Assembly (NCBI GenBank): GCA_044347755.1
Contig: JBIKUE010000003.1
Span: forward strand, 55,059 to 119,058
Direction of reading: 5' to 3'
Source: M3007 sp044347755
GTDB lineage: Bacteria > Bacteroidota > Bacteroidia > Chitinophagales > Saprospiraceae
DNA: 64,000 nucleotides
The notes beneath the pieces are model-generated. The model made no database searches and was not told where the DNA came from. It was given only the letters and a program-made list of their open reading frames with translations. Every line of letters begins with the position of its first letter. Within the stretch, counting starts at the first letter, position 1. Shown in pieces: positions 51,756 to 60,947 of this stretch. The position numbers and the translations under genes are program-made.

Positions 51756-52340
51756 CTATTGGTGCACTCCTTTGCGGATTTCTTGTTCTATGATTCTTGC
51801 ATAATGTTCATGTTCCAGTTCAAGTACCTTACGCGCAATGTCGTCAGCAGTATCTTCCGGGTTGATCGCGCAATGAGCCTGAAACAAAATGTTGCCTTCG
51901 TCGTAATGCTCATTCACCCAATGGATGGTTGGACCTGATTCTGTTTCTCCGGCGGCCTTTACTGCTTCATGTACATGATGTCCATACATCCCTTTCCCAC
52001 CATATTTGGGCAATAAAGCCGGGTGGATGTTGAGTATTTTACCGGAAAAGGCTTTTACCAAATAAGCCGGAACTAACCATAAAAAGCCAGCCAAGGCGAT
52101 AAAGCTGATTTCGCGATCCTCCAATTCCCTCAAAAAGTCGTGGGTTTGATAAAAAGTTTGACGCTCTATCAATAAGGTTGGGACATTAAACCCCTTTGCT
52201 ATCTGCAGCACACCTGCATCTTTTTTATTGGAAACCACCAGCGCAACCTCCGCGATATCTGAATGCCTGAAATGCTCCATGATTTTTCGGGCATTACTTC
52301 CTCCGCCTGAGGCTAAAATGGCGATCCTGGTCTTTTTCAT
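51756..52340 (-). CDS. purN: phosphoribosylglycinamide formyltransferase
   Basis: 194 residues from ATG 52340; a GTG at 52349 would add three. It transfers a formyl group from 10-formyl-THF to GAR in purine synthesis. Motifs: IAILASGGGSNARKIMEHF (phosphate loop), LNIHPALLPKYGGKGMYGHH with the catalytic Asn-x-His, and DEGNILFQ with the catalytic Asp. Length and order are normal. It sits between the symporter gene (18 nt upstream) and the UbiA-type gene (10 nt downstream). Confidence 0.95.
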   Translation of the reverse strand: MKKTRIAILASGGGSNARKIMEHFRHSDIAEVALVVSNKKDAGVLQIAKGFNVPTLLIERQTFYQTHDFLRELEDREISFIALAGFLWLVPAYLVKAFSGKILNIHPALLPKYGGKGMYGHHVHEAVKAAGETESGPTIHWVNEHYDEGNILFQAHCAINPEDTADDIARKVLELEHEHYARIIEQEIRKGVHQ

Positions 52341-52358
52341 ATCTGTCACTTTTCGCTG

Positions 52359-53804
52359 TTAAATATTGGCAGCTGCTTCATCATCAAATTCTCCCTCCCA
52401 CCTGGCTACTACAGCAGACGCCAAACAGTTACCTACCAGATTGATACAGGTACGGCCCATATCCATCAAGGCATCCACCCCTAAGATAATGGCAATAGGC
52501 CACTCAGGAATGCCAAATTGAAGCACTGTTGCAGTTAAAATAACCAATGAGGCTCTGGGAACTGCCGCAACACCTTTGGACGTAAGCAGTAATGTGGCCA
52601 TTAAGATCAATTGTTTGTCCCAGGTAAATTGTTCCGTTAGTCCGGCGGCCTGGATACAAAACATGGAGGCTAGAGATAAATACAAGGTTGAACCGTCCAA
52701 ATTAAAGCTGTAACCTGTGGGTAATACAAACGATACGATCTTTCTTGGAACGCCAAATTTTTCCATAGCCGTCATGGCCTGTGGTAGCGCAGCCTCGGAG
52801 CTTGCGGTTGCAAATGCCAACGATGCCGGCTCGTAAACAGCCTTCAGAAATTTCTTTACGGGAATCCGGAAGAAGAACAACACAGGGATGAATACCACCA
52901 CTATAAAAACAAACAAGGCCAAATACAAGGTGCCCAGGAGTTTGGCCAGGTTAACCATTACCCCCAATCCTTTGTCACCTATAGTGGATGCAAGCGCTCC
53001 GCCAACAGCAAATGGTGCAAAATACATGATCAGTCCAACAAACTTGAACATCACCTCGGAAAGTGATTCGCACCAATGAATCATAGTTTTACGATGATGC
53101 TCATTAACCTGACGCAATCCAAGTGCAAACAGCAGACTGAAGATAACAATTTGCAATACAGCGCCTTCATAGATCATTTTTGCCGCATTTTCCGGGAATG
53201 TATGTAACACCGTGTACTTCCAGTCTAGCTTGAAATCCGGCGGTTTAACGGTCATAACCTTTTCACCATACATCAATTGCATCTCATTCCTTTTGGGGTC
53301 AACTTTTGCCTGCAGGTCCGCAGCAGAAACAATCGGCTTTTCTCCGGTATCGCTGCGTTGGATACCTGCACCTGCCTGGGTTAGATGTATAGCCAAGAGG
53401 CCAATGACCAAAGCAATGGAAGTAGCCAACAAAAAATAGGTAAATGCCTTGATGGCAATCCTGCCCATCTGTTTGCCGCTGCTTTGACCGGCAATGCCTA
53501 TCACCAGGGTAGAAAACAGCAATGGTCCAACTACCGTTTTGATTAATTTGATAAAAATGGTGCTTAATACATCAAAATCTTTGGCGGCTTTTCCCATATC
53601 TACGCCTACCTCAAAACCTACCAACATGCTGACTAAAATCCAGGTGGTCAAAGATTGCGCCGCCCAGCCATAGGCACAAAATGCCAATACAGTGGCCCAT
53701 CTGGCAGCAGTCAACACCCCCGAATCCATTCCGGGTACCAGATGAAGACCGGCGGTTACCGCCACAAGGATCAACGATGCTAACAGTGTTTTAGAAATAT
53801 TCAT
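52359..53804 (-). CDS. dicarboxylate/amino acid:cation symporter (DAACS/GltP family)
   Basis: 481 residues from ATG 53804; a TTG at 53834 is possible but adds nothing. The DAACS fold is recognised from SSEAALPQAMTAMEKFGVP (HP1 serine-rich loop), VLPTGYSFNLDGSTLYLSLA (TM7 region, NxDG) and GRTCINLVGNCLASAVVA (TM8 substrate-binding NxxGN). Eight transmembrane helices plus two hairpins are expected. A roughly 60-residue hydrophilic insert near 130-200 (ADLQAKVDPKRNEMQLMYG) lies outside the core. It imports glutamate, aspartate or C4-dicarboxylates with Na+ or H+. It heads an operon with purN and the UbiA-type gene. Confidence 0.92.
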   Translation of the reverse strand: MNISKTLLASLILVAVTAGLHLVPGMDSGVLTAARWATVLAFCAYGWAAQSLTTWILVSMLVGFEVGVDMGKAAKDFDVLSTIFIKLIKTVVGPLLFSTLVIGIAGQSSGKQMGRIAIKAFTYFLLATSIALVIGLLAIHLTQAGAGIQRSDTGEKPIVSAADLQAKVDPKRNEMQLMYGEKVMTVKPPDFKLDWKYTVLHTFPENAAKMIYEGAVLQIVIFSLLFALGLRQVNEHHRKTMIHWCESLSEVMFKFVGLIMYFAPFAVGGALASTIGDKGLGVMVNLAKLLGTLYLALFVFIVVVFIPVLFFFRIPVKKFLKAVYEPASLAFATASSEAALPQAMTAMEKFGVPRKIVSFVLPTGYSFNLDGSTLYLSLASMFCIQAAGLTEQFTWDKQLILMATLLLTSKGVAAVPRASLVILTATVLQFGIPEWPIAIILGVDALMDMGRTCINLVGNCLASAVVARWEGEFDDEAAANI

Positions 53805-53853
53805 ATCTGATAAAAAGAGGGATTTTCGCGGCAAGATAGGGAAGACTCTTGCA

Positions 53854-53861
53854 TACCTTTG
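53854..53861 (+). promoter_or_regulatory. -7 box (TACCTTTG) just upstream of lpxH
   Basis: TACCTTTG matches TAnnTTTG and lies only 5 nt before the GTG at 53867, so transcription would begin at or next to the start codon. It overlaps the alternative TTG start at 53849 and argues against it. Confidence 0.4.
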
Positions 53862-53866
53862 CTCTT

Positions 53867-54661
53867 GTGAATACCACAGTCAAAAAAACCTATTTCGTTT
53901 CGGATTTTCATCTGGGTGCGGATGCACGGCTAACTAGCCAGGAACGTGAGCGTCAGGTGTGCAGATGGCTTGATCAGGTAGCTAAAGATGCAGAGGCTAT
54001 TTACCTGGTTGGCGACCTTTTTGAGTTCTGGTTTGAATATAAAACCGTGGTACCCAAAGGCTATACCCGCTTTTTAGGCAAACTGGCTGGCATCCGCGAT
54101 GCAGGTATTCCAGTGTATGCCTTTAAAGGAAACCACGATCTGTGGATGTTCGGGTATTTCGAACAAGAGCTGGATATTCCTGTATACGACAAGCCAATAC
54201 AAAAAACCATTCATGGAAAACAATTCTTCATTGGACATGGCGACGGACTTGGTCCCGGCGATTTGGGATATAAGCGGATGAAAAAGGTGTTTGTCCATCC
54301 GATCAGTCAGTGGCTGTACAATTGGCTGCATCCGGATTGGGGAACCAAACTGGCGCACTTTTTCTCACAAAAAAGCAGGGCTGCTACCCCACCTGAAGAA
54401 CGCTCCTGGCTTGGGGAATCCAAAGAATGGCTTTTACAGTATTGTGAACGAAAAATAACCCAGGGCCTGGAACCCGATTATTTCATTTTCGGCCATCGCC
54501 ACTTACCGATTGACTGGCAACTGTCAAATGGGAAAAGCCGGTATGTAAACCTGGGTGAATGGTTGTTTCATTGTTCTTATGCCGTTTTCGATGGCACCAG
54601 CCTGAAGCTTCATTATTTTGAAAATGAAACCGCTAAACCAGTAAGTAACCACCTCCCATAA
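53867..54661 (+). CDS. lpxH: UDP-2,3-diacylglucosamine diphosphatase (LpxH-like)
   Basis: About 264 residues from GTG 53867; TTG 53849 would add six. Calcineurin-like metallophosphoesterase motifs: YFVSDFHLG, LVGDLFEFWFEY, KGNHDLWMF, IGHGDGLGPGDLGYKRM and FGHRHLP. This order and the insertion after GDLGYK fit LpxH, which hydrolyses UDP-2,3-diacyl-GlcN to lipid X in lipid A synthesis on the inner face of the membrane. No ATG start exists near the conserved N-terminus, so a GTG start is likely. It is convergent with the permease gene (9-nt gap) and divergent from the symporter. Confidence 0.9.
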   Translation: MNTTVKKTYFVSDFHLGADARLTSQERERQVCRWLDQVAKDAEAIYLVGDLFEFWFEYKTVVPKGYTRFLGKLAGIRDAGIPVYAFKGNHDLWMFGYFEQELDIPVYDKPIQKTIHGKQFFIGHGDGLGPGDLGYKRMKKVFVHPISQWLYNWLHPDWGTKLAHFFSQKSRAATPPEERSWLGESKEWLLQYCERKITQGLEPDYFIFGHRHLPIDWQLSNGKSRYVNLGEWLFHCSYAVFDGTSLKLHYFENETAKPVSNHLP

Positions 54662-54670
54662 ACCCCAAAA

Positions 54671-55906
54671 TCACTTCCGCTCATTCATCTCCTCCCCTAA
54701 GGTATTGAAAGAAAGTACCGTAATACAAATCAGTAATCCTGCCGGCAACATCACCCACCAGGAACGAACAGGATTAGATTGAACATTTTCCATTGCCAGT
54801 AAACTCCCCCAGGAAATGCCTTTCAGGGATTCTCCTCCAAAGCCAAGGAAGGAAAGAGTAGCCTCCAGTGTAACCGCTCCTGCCACCCCAAAAGCCAATG
54901 CCACCCACACCGGGCGCATGGCATTGGGAAGGGCATGCCTGAACAGTATACGCCACTCCTGCATGCCGAGCCCTCTGGCAGCTTGTATATAATCCAACTC
55001 CCTGATACGTAGTAATTCTGCGCGGATAAACCGGGCTACTCCGGTCCAACTCAGGGTGCCAATCAAAACAATCAGCAACCAAATGGAGTCGTTCTGCCGC
55101 TGCATCATGACAGAGAGCGCAATAATCAGTACCATTTTAGGTAAAGCATTGACCAGTTCTGCCCCACGCATTATCAATAGATCCGCAGGAATGGTTGTTC
55201 TTTTGGAGAACCCCGGAATCTTTGATAACACCAAGCCCAGTAGGCAGAAAGCGATGAGCACTCCTGAAAAAATGGCAAAACTCTCCCACCAGACGGTTGA
55301 ATTTTGGGCAGTATCTAATAAATATTGCCTTCCAATAAAGCCATAAAAATAAGCAACCGGCAGCCCCAATAAGGTTATCCAAATTTGGCCTCGCCGCAAC
55401 TTTAAACGCGTATCTCCAAAAAAACCGGCAATGGTGCCTAGTGTCAGACCGATCAACAAGGCCATCAACATGGCTACACTACCCGTTAAAAGTGCAATCC
55501 TGGCCCCCGACACAATCGTAGCAGATACATCCCTACCTACCCCATCTGTCCCTAAAAGATGCCTGAACCGGCTTGTCAATCCGGGTTGAACCGCCCCCGG
55601 TGGTAATAATCCGGATATATTACGTGTAGAATACTCACCGGGTGAAAACGGAATCAAAGCATAAACAGGGGGCTCATCAAACTGATTGATATCTTTCCAT
55701 GATTCATAAGGCGTTTCACGTTCGAACCTGCCTAAAACAGGATGCACGCGCAAAAAAGCCGAACCTTCTATCATAACCCGGAGTCCGGGATAGTAAACCT
55801 CCCCACCTATTTTACAAACCAGTGGCTTGCCATTAGCAATGACATCTCTAAAAATGGCCAAAAACAAGATCAGCCCTAAAAATCCGATGGCAATTTTCTT
55901 AGACAT
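54671..55906 (-). CDS. ABC transporter permease (OppC/DppC-like)
   Basis: 411 residues. One helix at the N-terminus is followed by a roughly 100-residue periplasmic insert (GGEVYYPGLRVMIEG; PPVYALIPFSPGEYSTRN), then the permease core after HLLGTDGVGRDV and the EAA loop IQAARGLGMQEWRILFRHAL, PNAMRPV. This architecture is common for Bacteroidota oligopeptide permeases. The ATPase, binding protein and second permease are not in the window, so it is an orphan here. It starts 5 nt after the GHMP kinase gene, implying one transcript. Confidence 0.88.
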   Translation of the reverse strand: MSKKIAIGFLGLILFLAIFRDVIANGKPLVCKIGGEVYYPGLRVMIEGSAFLRVHPVLGRFERETPYESWKDINQFDEPPVYALIPFSPGEYSTRNISGLLPPGAVQPGLTSRFRHLLGTDGVGRDVSATIVSGARIALLTGSVAMLMALLIGLTLGTIAGFFGDTRLKLRRGQIWITLLGLPVAYFYGFIGRQYLLDTAQNSTVWWESFAIFSGVLIAFCLLGLVLSKIPGFSKRTTIPADLLIMRGAELVNALPKMVLIIALSVMMQRQNDSIWLLIVLIGTLSWTGVARFIRAELLRIRELDYIQAARGLGMQEWRILFRHALPNAMRPVWVALAFGVAGAVTLEATLSFLGFGGESLKGISWGSLLAMENVQSNPVRSWWVMLPAGLLICITVLSFNTLGEEMNERK

Positions 55907-55911
55907 AATAC

Positions 55912-56826
55912 TTAGCCCCTACCTGTTGCAGACTGGTTAGTTTCCAAAGGCAGATGTATGGCATATTGTGCAGGTAACATCGGTATTTTCGTTAAGCTGC
56001 GGGCAAAACCCAACACAAATCCGCCGCCGCCTGCTCCGCATATCTTCAATGTGAACTGTTGATGATCAAGGCTTTCTTTCCAAACCGTTTTTAAAGTTTC
56101 TGGAATCATGGGTGAAAAATGATTCCATTGATACGCGGATATAGCCTGAATGTTTTCCCAAAAAGCGGATACATCAGCCGACAACCAGGCTGCAACCATG
56201 GCCTCATGTGCCACCAGATATTGCTGCTGCAAAAACCGGGCAAATGATGTTGTATCACTTTGAGCCAAAAACCAGTCAATAAGTTTCTGGCTGCTTCTTG
56301 GCAAGTTTGAATCTATCAAAAATACCACAGGGGCATTTGCCTCCCATTTTTGGGCTTCGGCCAGTTCAACCTCGGTTTTCCGACGAATGATTACGGGCGC
56401 ATTCAAATAACTGGTCAATGGATCGATTCCCGAACTACTCCCATGAAAATACCCTTCCATTTTGGCCAGGATGGATTTCAGTGAACCGGGATCTGACTCC
56501 GGCTGCGCTACATATTTTTGGTAAACGGCCGCACAGAATGCCCCGGAGCTACCCAGGCCATATCCGGTTGGTATGTTGGAGTCAAAATATAGGCCGTTTT
56601 GCAGGTCCTTTTCAAAAGACTCCACATCCAGGCCTGGTACATCCTGTAAAGTTTTGCTTCCTGCAAAAGATAGCATTTTTTCAAAATAAGGAGACCTGTT
56701 ACGCCCATAAGCCCATTTGCCGCCAAATGCTGTCAATGGTATAGCCAATGCCGTTGCGCCTAACAGCAAAACATGTTCTCCAAATAACAGAAGTTTGGCA
56801 GGAAAAATCCGTTCGTCCGTATTCAT
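55912..56826 (-). CDS. GHMP-family kinase, mevalonate kinase-like
   Basis: 304 residues. GHMP motifs: FPAKLLLFGEHVLLLGATAL (motif 1), IPTGYGLGSSGAFCAAVYQK (motif 2, ATP loop PxGxGLGSSGA), HGSSSGIDPLTSYLN (catalytic Asp region as in mevalonate kinase) and CGAGGGGFVLGFAR (motif 3). The HGxSSGID form points to mevalonate kinase or a close relative rather than galactokinase. Phosphorylation of mevalonate would serve isoprenoid synthesis. No other mevalonate-pathway gene is nearby. It is cotranscribed with the permease gene. Confidence 0.82.
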   Translation of the reverse strand: MNTDERIFPAKLLLFGEHVLLLGATALAIPLTAFGGKWAYGRNRSPYFEKMLSFAGSKTLQDVPGLDVESFEKDLQNGLYFDSNIPTGYGLGSSGAFCAAVYQKYVAQPESDPGSLKSILAKMEGYFHGSSSGIDPLTSYLNAPVIIRRKTEVELAEAQKWEANAPVVFLIDSNLPRSSQKLIDWFLAQSDTTSFARFLQQQYLVAHEAMVAAWLSADVSAFWENIQAISAYQWNHFSPMIPETLKTVWKESLDHQQFTLKICGAGGGGFVLGFARSLTKIPMLPAQYAIHLPLETNQSATGRG

Positions 56827-56927
56827 AATCAGCCGCTAAGGTACACTACACACCAGGCAAAACGAATGCTGTTGTTCGCTTTGCCGAGCAATCTTCAAAA
56901 TGAGCGGTTATCATTTTATTGTTCAAT

Positions 56928-59900
56928 CTATAGTTGCATAAAATCCTCCCGGAACACCCGCTCCAATGACTCCACGAAAAAGTCAGCGTCGCGTTGGCTA
57001 AAAATAACAGGAGGCTTGATTTTTAGCACATTATGATGAGGACCATCTGTGCTCATAAGGATACCAAGATCACGCATTCTATTAGCCAAATATGTAGCAC
57101 GAGGCTCATCTGGATCCAGGTTCGTTGGATCTTTAACCAATTCAAAACCAAGGAATAAACCTGGCCCACGAATATCACCAATTCCAGTAAAACGTTGAGC
57201 AAGCTCCCTTAGCTGAGCATCTAAATAAGTGCCCGTATCATATGCGTTTTGCTGCAAGCCTTCTTCACGAATGATTTTTAATACTTCAGTTCCTATGGCG
57301 CAAGACACAGGATTACCCCCGAAAGTGTTAAAATACTCCATCCCGTTGGCAAACGCGTCGGCTACTGCTCTTGTGGTCACCACGGCAGCAACAGGATGCC
57401 CATTTCCAAGGGGTTTTCCAATTGTGACAATGTCCGGTTGAACACCATGTTCTTCAAAGGCCCAAAAATATTTTCCGTGCCTCCCACAACCTGTTTGCAC
57501 TTCATCGGCAATATAAAGCCCCCCTGCTGCACGAACTGCCCGCACTGATTCAAGCAAAAAATCAGGTGGCAAGGGAATTTGTCCCCCGCAACTGATCACT
57601 GACTCACAAAGGAAGGCTGCCGGCCCCCTACCCTGACTTTGAATATGTACCACTAAATCTGCTACATGTTTGGCATATTTCCGACCCGTTTCTGTAGTAT
57701 TTCCTCTGTAAAGTCCTCGGAAAGCATCCGGTAAAGGAGCAACGTGGATATTTGGTGGAGCGCCTTTGCCTCCCGGACCATCAAATTTATAGGAACTAAC
57801 TTCCACACAGCCCTGCGTATTTCCATGGTAGCCCACTTCCATAACGATCATATCTCTTTGCTGCGTGTAATTTCTAGCCAGTCTCATAGCCAATTCGTTG
57901 GCTTCACTTCCACTGTTCACGAAAAAAGCAACCTCCAGATCAGAAGGAAATGTACGTAGCAATTCCTCTGCAAAACGCACGATGTTTTGGTGCAAATAGC
58001 GGGTATTTGTATTCAAAACGGCCATTTGCCGCTGCCCGGCACGCACAACCCTGGGATGCTCATGGCCAACATGGGCTACATTATTTACGGTATCCAAAAA
58101 TCGTCGACCTGTATCATCAAAAAGATACTGACGCCACCCACGTGAAATTGTCAACGGGCGACGATAAGAAACACTTAGGTTTTTTCCCAGATGATGCTGC
58201 CGGTATGCTATGATCTGGGATGGAAATTCCGCCGCTGGTTGGTCGGGTATCAGGGGAGTAGAACCACATATCAAGCCAGGGTTTGGACATATACTTGTCC
58301 AAATAGCTCTTTTTTCAGGAAATGTGACTCCCGGAAAGTCGCCTGAACGCCCCAGGGTATCCAGCATTACCTGAAAATGTACATGTGGCGACCAGTTTCC
58401 ATTTTCAGGCATTGGACCAATTTCACACAGCTTTTCCCCGGCTTTAAATACCTGACCAACCGCAATATTTTCGAGTGAGGTTCTGGTTAAGTGGCCATAA
58501 AGGGTATAGAATGGCACATTATTACCACCCTTCGCTTCAAAATGATGCTCCAATAAGATCGTAGGTCCGTAATCCCGATCATTCCCATTATCCTGAAAAC
58601 TATGTACAACGCCATCAAAAGGCGCAAAAACAGGCGTTCCGGGTGGTAAAAAAACATCAAGTCCGATATGTACCGTGCGCCATTCAGGACCTTCATTGCC
58701 GCGCACTTCATAGGCATCAGATGTATAAAAAGGGCGTACTTCATCGTATTTTCCTATGCCGGGCCGTAAAGTGCTGGAAACAGGTCCGCTGCTGGCCCCG
58801 CCATCCATTCTGAGCCGGTCGTCAATCAAATGATGCAACTTTTGTGCGTCTTCAATATCAGCCCAGGTGCCTAGGTCAGGGCTGCCTACGCCAAGATCCA
58901 TCCAAATAGGATCTTTCAAATTGGATGGTACTATGGAATGGAACCGGTGACGCTGCTCAAGAGTCCACTGTACAAATGCTTCCTTTTGTGGATGGGGTTC
59001 AAAGCCACAGGCAAAACGTATGCTGGCATGAGCAAGAACCGGATGAATACTGCGCATTTTTTCCATCAAATCCCAGGCAGGCCGGTCACTGATTTGCAGA
59101 TATTCATTATCAGGATTTTCGGCCAGGTTCATTGCTGAGCAAGTTACACTTATGAGTAACCTTGCTCCAATAAGTGGAAACAGTGCTTCTGCCTCAGCTT
59201 CCGTAAGTGGAAAAACCTGGTGGAACCCTTTCGTCAACTGCATAATGGCAGTGAGAGGGTCCGGTTTATTCATGGCAATATATGCTGCTGCGATGGCCAG
59301 ATCATTAACGGTATGCGTGAAAACCATATCCCCAAAGTCAATCACCCCAGGCACTTTGGGGTCAACTACGTCTTCACTTATCAGGATGTTGTAATCATTG
59401 GCATCATTGTAGCAAACACTTGTTCGTAGACTTGGAAACAGTGGAAGTGCTTGATTTTTAAATAATTGCAAAAAATAAGAAGCCGTTTCACGCTTTTCAG
59501 GATCGGCAATATTCTGGAGTTGCTCGTGGGTCCAAGTTGCTTGAGAAGCATCCCATTTAATAAACCGATGTGCTGCCGGGTGTTCAAAATCTGCTAATGC
59601 CATGGCTAATTGACCACACATTCCCCCTACCCTTTCAAGTAAAACAGGCGAATGTGGTTGCACATGAGCCAAACAGCGCCCATTGATCCAGGTTAGCAGC
59701 CTTAAAAACCTTTTTGAGCCATCTGGCGCTTCAATAACCGTAATATCTTCTCCGCGGAGGGAGGGTACCACACGCGGTATTTCAAGATCCCCTGACCGAC
59801 TTTGCAAATGGTGCATTAATGCATTTTGCATTTCCAGCTGGTCGCAGCGTTCTTCAGGATTGGCAATCTTTAAGGTGAATTTTTCTCCGAACGATGTTTC

Positions 59901-60005
59901 AATTTTGAAATTCAGGTCAATTTCGCCGGGGAGAGGCTTAACGGTAACCTCCAATTGAAAATGTTCCAGGGCAAGGGAACGAATTTGGTCTATGCTGAAT
60001 AGCAT
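56928..60005 (-). CDS. trifunctional fusion: APH-type kinase, M23 peptidase, class III aminotransferase
   Basis: 1025 residues from ATG 60005; the frame is open upstream but lacks features. Residues 1-330 form an aminoglycoside-phosphotransferase/hydroxylysine-kinase-like domain (VCYNDANDYNILISED; GVIDFGDMVFTHTVNDLA). About 395-590 is an M23/LytM-type domain with HIGLDVFL (HxxxD), LYGHL and HVHFQV (HxH) metal ligands. About 610-1025 is a class III PLP enzyme (SGSEANELAMRLARNY; DEVQTGCGRHGKYFWAFEEH; PLP Lys in IVTIGKPLGNGHP), closest in pattern to ETNPPL/AGXT2L phospho-lyases. As I recall, such fusions are known in bacteria, and the human homologues are hydroxylysine kinase and phosphohydroxylysine or phosphoethanolamine phospho-lyase. 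No signal peptide, so the M23 domain is probably cytoplasmic and may bind a ligand. Confidence 0.88.
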   Translation of the reverse strand: MLFSIDQIRSLALEHFQLEVTVKPLPGEIDLNFKIETSFGEKFTLKIANPEERCDQLEMQNALMHHLQSRSGDLEIPRVVPSLRGEDITVIEAPDGSKRFLRLLTWINGRCLAHVQPHSPVLLERVGGMCGQLAMALADFEHPAAHRFIKWDASQATWTHEQLQNIADPEKRETASYFLQLFKNQALPLFPSLRTSVCYNDANDYNILISEDVVDPKVPGVIDFGDMVFTHTVNDLAIAAAYIAMNKPDPLTAIMQLTKGFHQVFPLTEAEAEALFPLIGARLLISVTCSAMNLAENPDNEYLQISDRPAWDLMEKMRSIHPVLAHASIRFACGFEPHPQKEAFVQWTLEQRHRFHSIVPSNLKDPIWMDLGVGSPDLGTWADIEDAQKLHHLIDDRLRMDGGASSGPVSSTLRPGIGKYDEVRPFYTSDAYEVRGNEGPEWRTVHIGLDVFLPPGTPVFAPFDGVVHSFQDNGNDRDYGPTILLEHHFEAKGGNNVPFYTLYGHLTRTSLENIAVGQVFKAGEKLCEIGPMPENGNWSPHVHFQVMLDTLGRSGDFPGVTFPEKRAIWTSICPNPGLICGSTPLIPDQPAAEFPSQIIAYRQHHLGKNLSVSYRRPLTISRGWRQYLFDDTGRRFLDTVNNVAHVGHEHPRVVRAGQRQMAVLNTNTRYLHQNIVRFAEELLRTFPSDLEVAFFVNSGSEANELAMRLARNYTQQRDMIVMEVGYHGNTQGCVEVSSYKFDGPGGKGAPPNIHVAPLPDAFRGLYRGNTTETGRKYAKHVADLVVHIQSQGRGPAAFLCESVISCGGQIPLPPDFLLESVRAVRAAGGLYIADEVQTGCGRHGKYFWAFEEHGVQPDIVTIGKPLGNGHPVAAVVTTRAVADAFANGMEYFNTFGGNPVSCAIGTEVLKIIREEGLQQNAYDTGTYLDAQLRELAQRFTGIGDIRGPGLFLGFELVKDPTNLDPDEPRATYLANRMRDLGILMSTDGPHHNVLKIKPPVIFSQRDADFFVESLERVFREDFMQL

Positions 60006-60063
60006 GTAAGTACATTTTTGAGGTAAATATAGAGGGTGGCTAATAATTGCGCTAACCAAAAGA

Positions 60064-60097
60064 AATGCCCCCGACATGTTTCCGTGTCGGGGGCATT
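60064..60097 (-). terminator. terminator after the choice-of-anchor V gene
   Basis: A 13-bp perfect stem (60064-60076 with 60085-60097; GCCCCCGACA arm) is followed on the minus strand by TTCTTTTGG. Confidence 0.75.
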
Positions 60098-60129
60098 ATG
60101 AAATAACCTTCGAAGCCTCAAAAAGCTAG

Positions 60130-60933
60130 TTATTGAACCAAAAACTTTTTTGCGGCTCTTTTACCCGAAGTCTCGATAACTGCTGAATACAGCCCTTGGG
60201 GTAAAGTGTTCAGATTTAAAGTGTTTTCCTTGCCGAGCAACTGATCTGAAATCAATTTTCCGTTGTTGTCATAAATCCACAATCTTCCATGTTCACTTTC
60301 CAATAAATTGATTTGGATCATGTTGTTCTGAACAAGGGTAGGAAAAAAGGAAACCGCAGCCTCTTTTTCTAAGCTTTCAGTTGCACTGGTGGAAAGAAAA
60401 ACAACTGGTTTGGAGGAGATCAAAACATTGTCGCCGGTTTTACCTCCACTATTGTCCGCGCATAAACTTACAAAATAAAAGGTTGCCTTATTTCCTGATG
60501 CACTGGCGGGCGCTGTCCAGTTGAACGTCCAGGACGCACTTCCGTTTGACAAGGTTTTGGGAGCTGACTGCCGTGCATATCTTTTTCCTGAAGCCCCATT
60601 TCCAATGTTTACACCAGTACCGGCAGTAAGTGTTCCGCACATAGCATTGGCATTATCAAAGCAGGTTAATTGAAAACCTGCTCGAATAGCATTGCTGGTG
60701 TTTTTAAGGGTAATGGAGTATGTGTTATTAGCCACAACCGTGTCAGGCACACCACTGATGGTGACGGTGCCAGTAAATGTGCCTCCGCTATGGCAATCTG
60801 ATTGAGCGCATGTATTTTCGCCAGGCGCCCCGGTTTTGCCGGTGGGTGGGTTATTGGGATTTTTCATGGCATTGGTCAATCCAATCCAAAGGCAAATGAG
60901 CATCAAAAATGCTGCTAAAAGATTACGGTTCAT
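60130..60933 (-). CDS. T9SS-secreted choice-of-anchor V protein
   Basis: 267 residues from ATG 60933, the start of signal peptide MNRNLLAAFLMLICLWIGLT; the open frame upstream overlaps the CotH gene. Residues 30-190 match the choice-of-anchor V/reelin-like module (TGAPGENTCAQSDCHSGGTF; NTYSITLKNTSNAIRAGFQL). It contains CAQSDCH, a CxxxxCH variant of a heme-like motif. The last 75 residues (VSFFPTLVQNNMIQINLLES to KRAAKKFLVQ) form a type A T9SS sorting domain. It is exported to the surface. A heme role is possible but unproven. It is 14 nt downstream of the CotH gene, in one operon. Confidence 0.8.
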   Translation of the reverse strand: MNRNLLAAFLMLICLWIGLTNAMKNPNNPPTGKTGAPGENTCAQSDCHSGGTFTGTVTISGVPDTVVANNTYSITLKNTSNAIRAGFQLTCFDNANAMCGTLTAGTGVNIGNGASGKRYARQSAPKTLSNGSASWTFNWTAPASASGNKATFYFVSLCADNSGGKTGDNVLISSKPVVFLSTSATESLEKEAAVSFFPTLVQNNMIQINLLESEHGRLWIYDNNGKLISDQLLGKENTLNLNTLPQGLYSAVIETSGKRAAKKFLVQ

Positions 60934-60947
60934 GAAAATAGCTTCGT

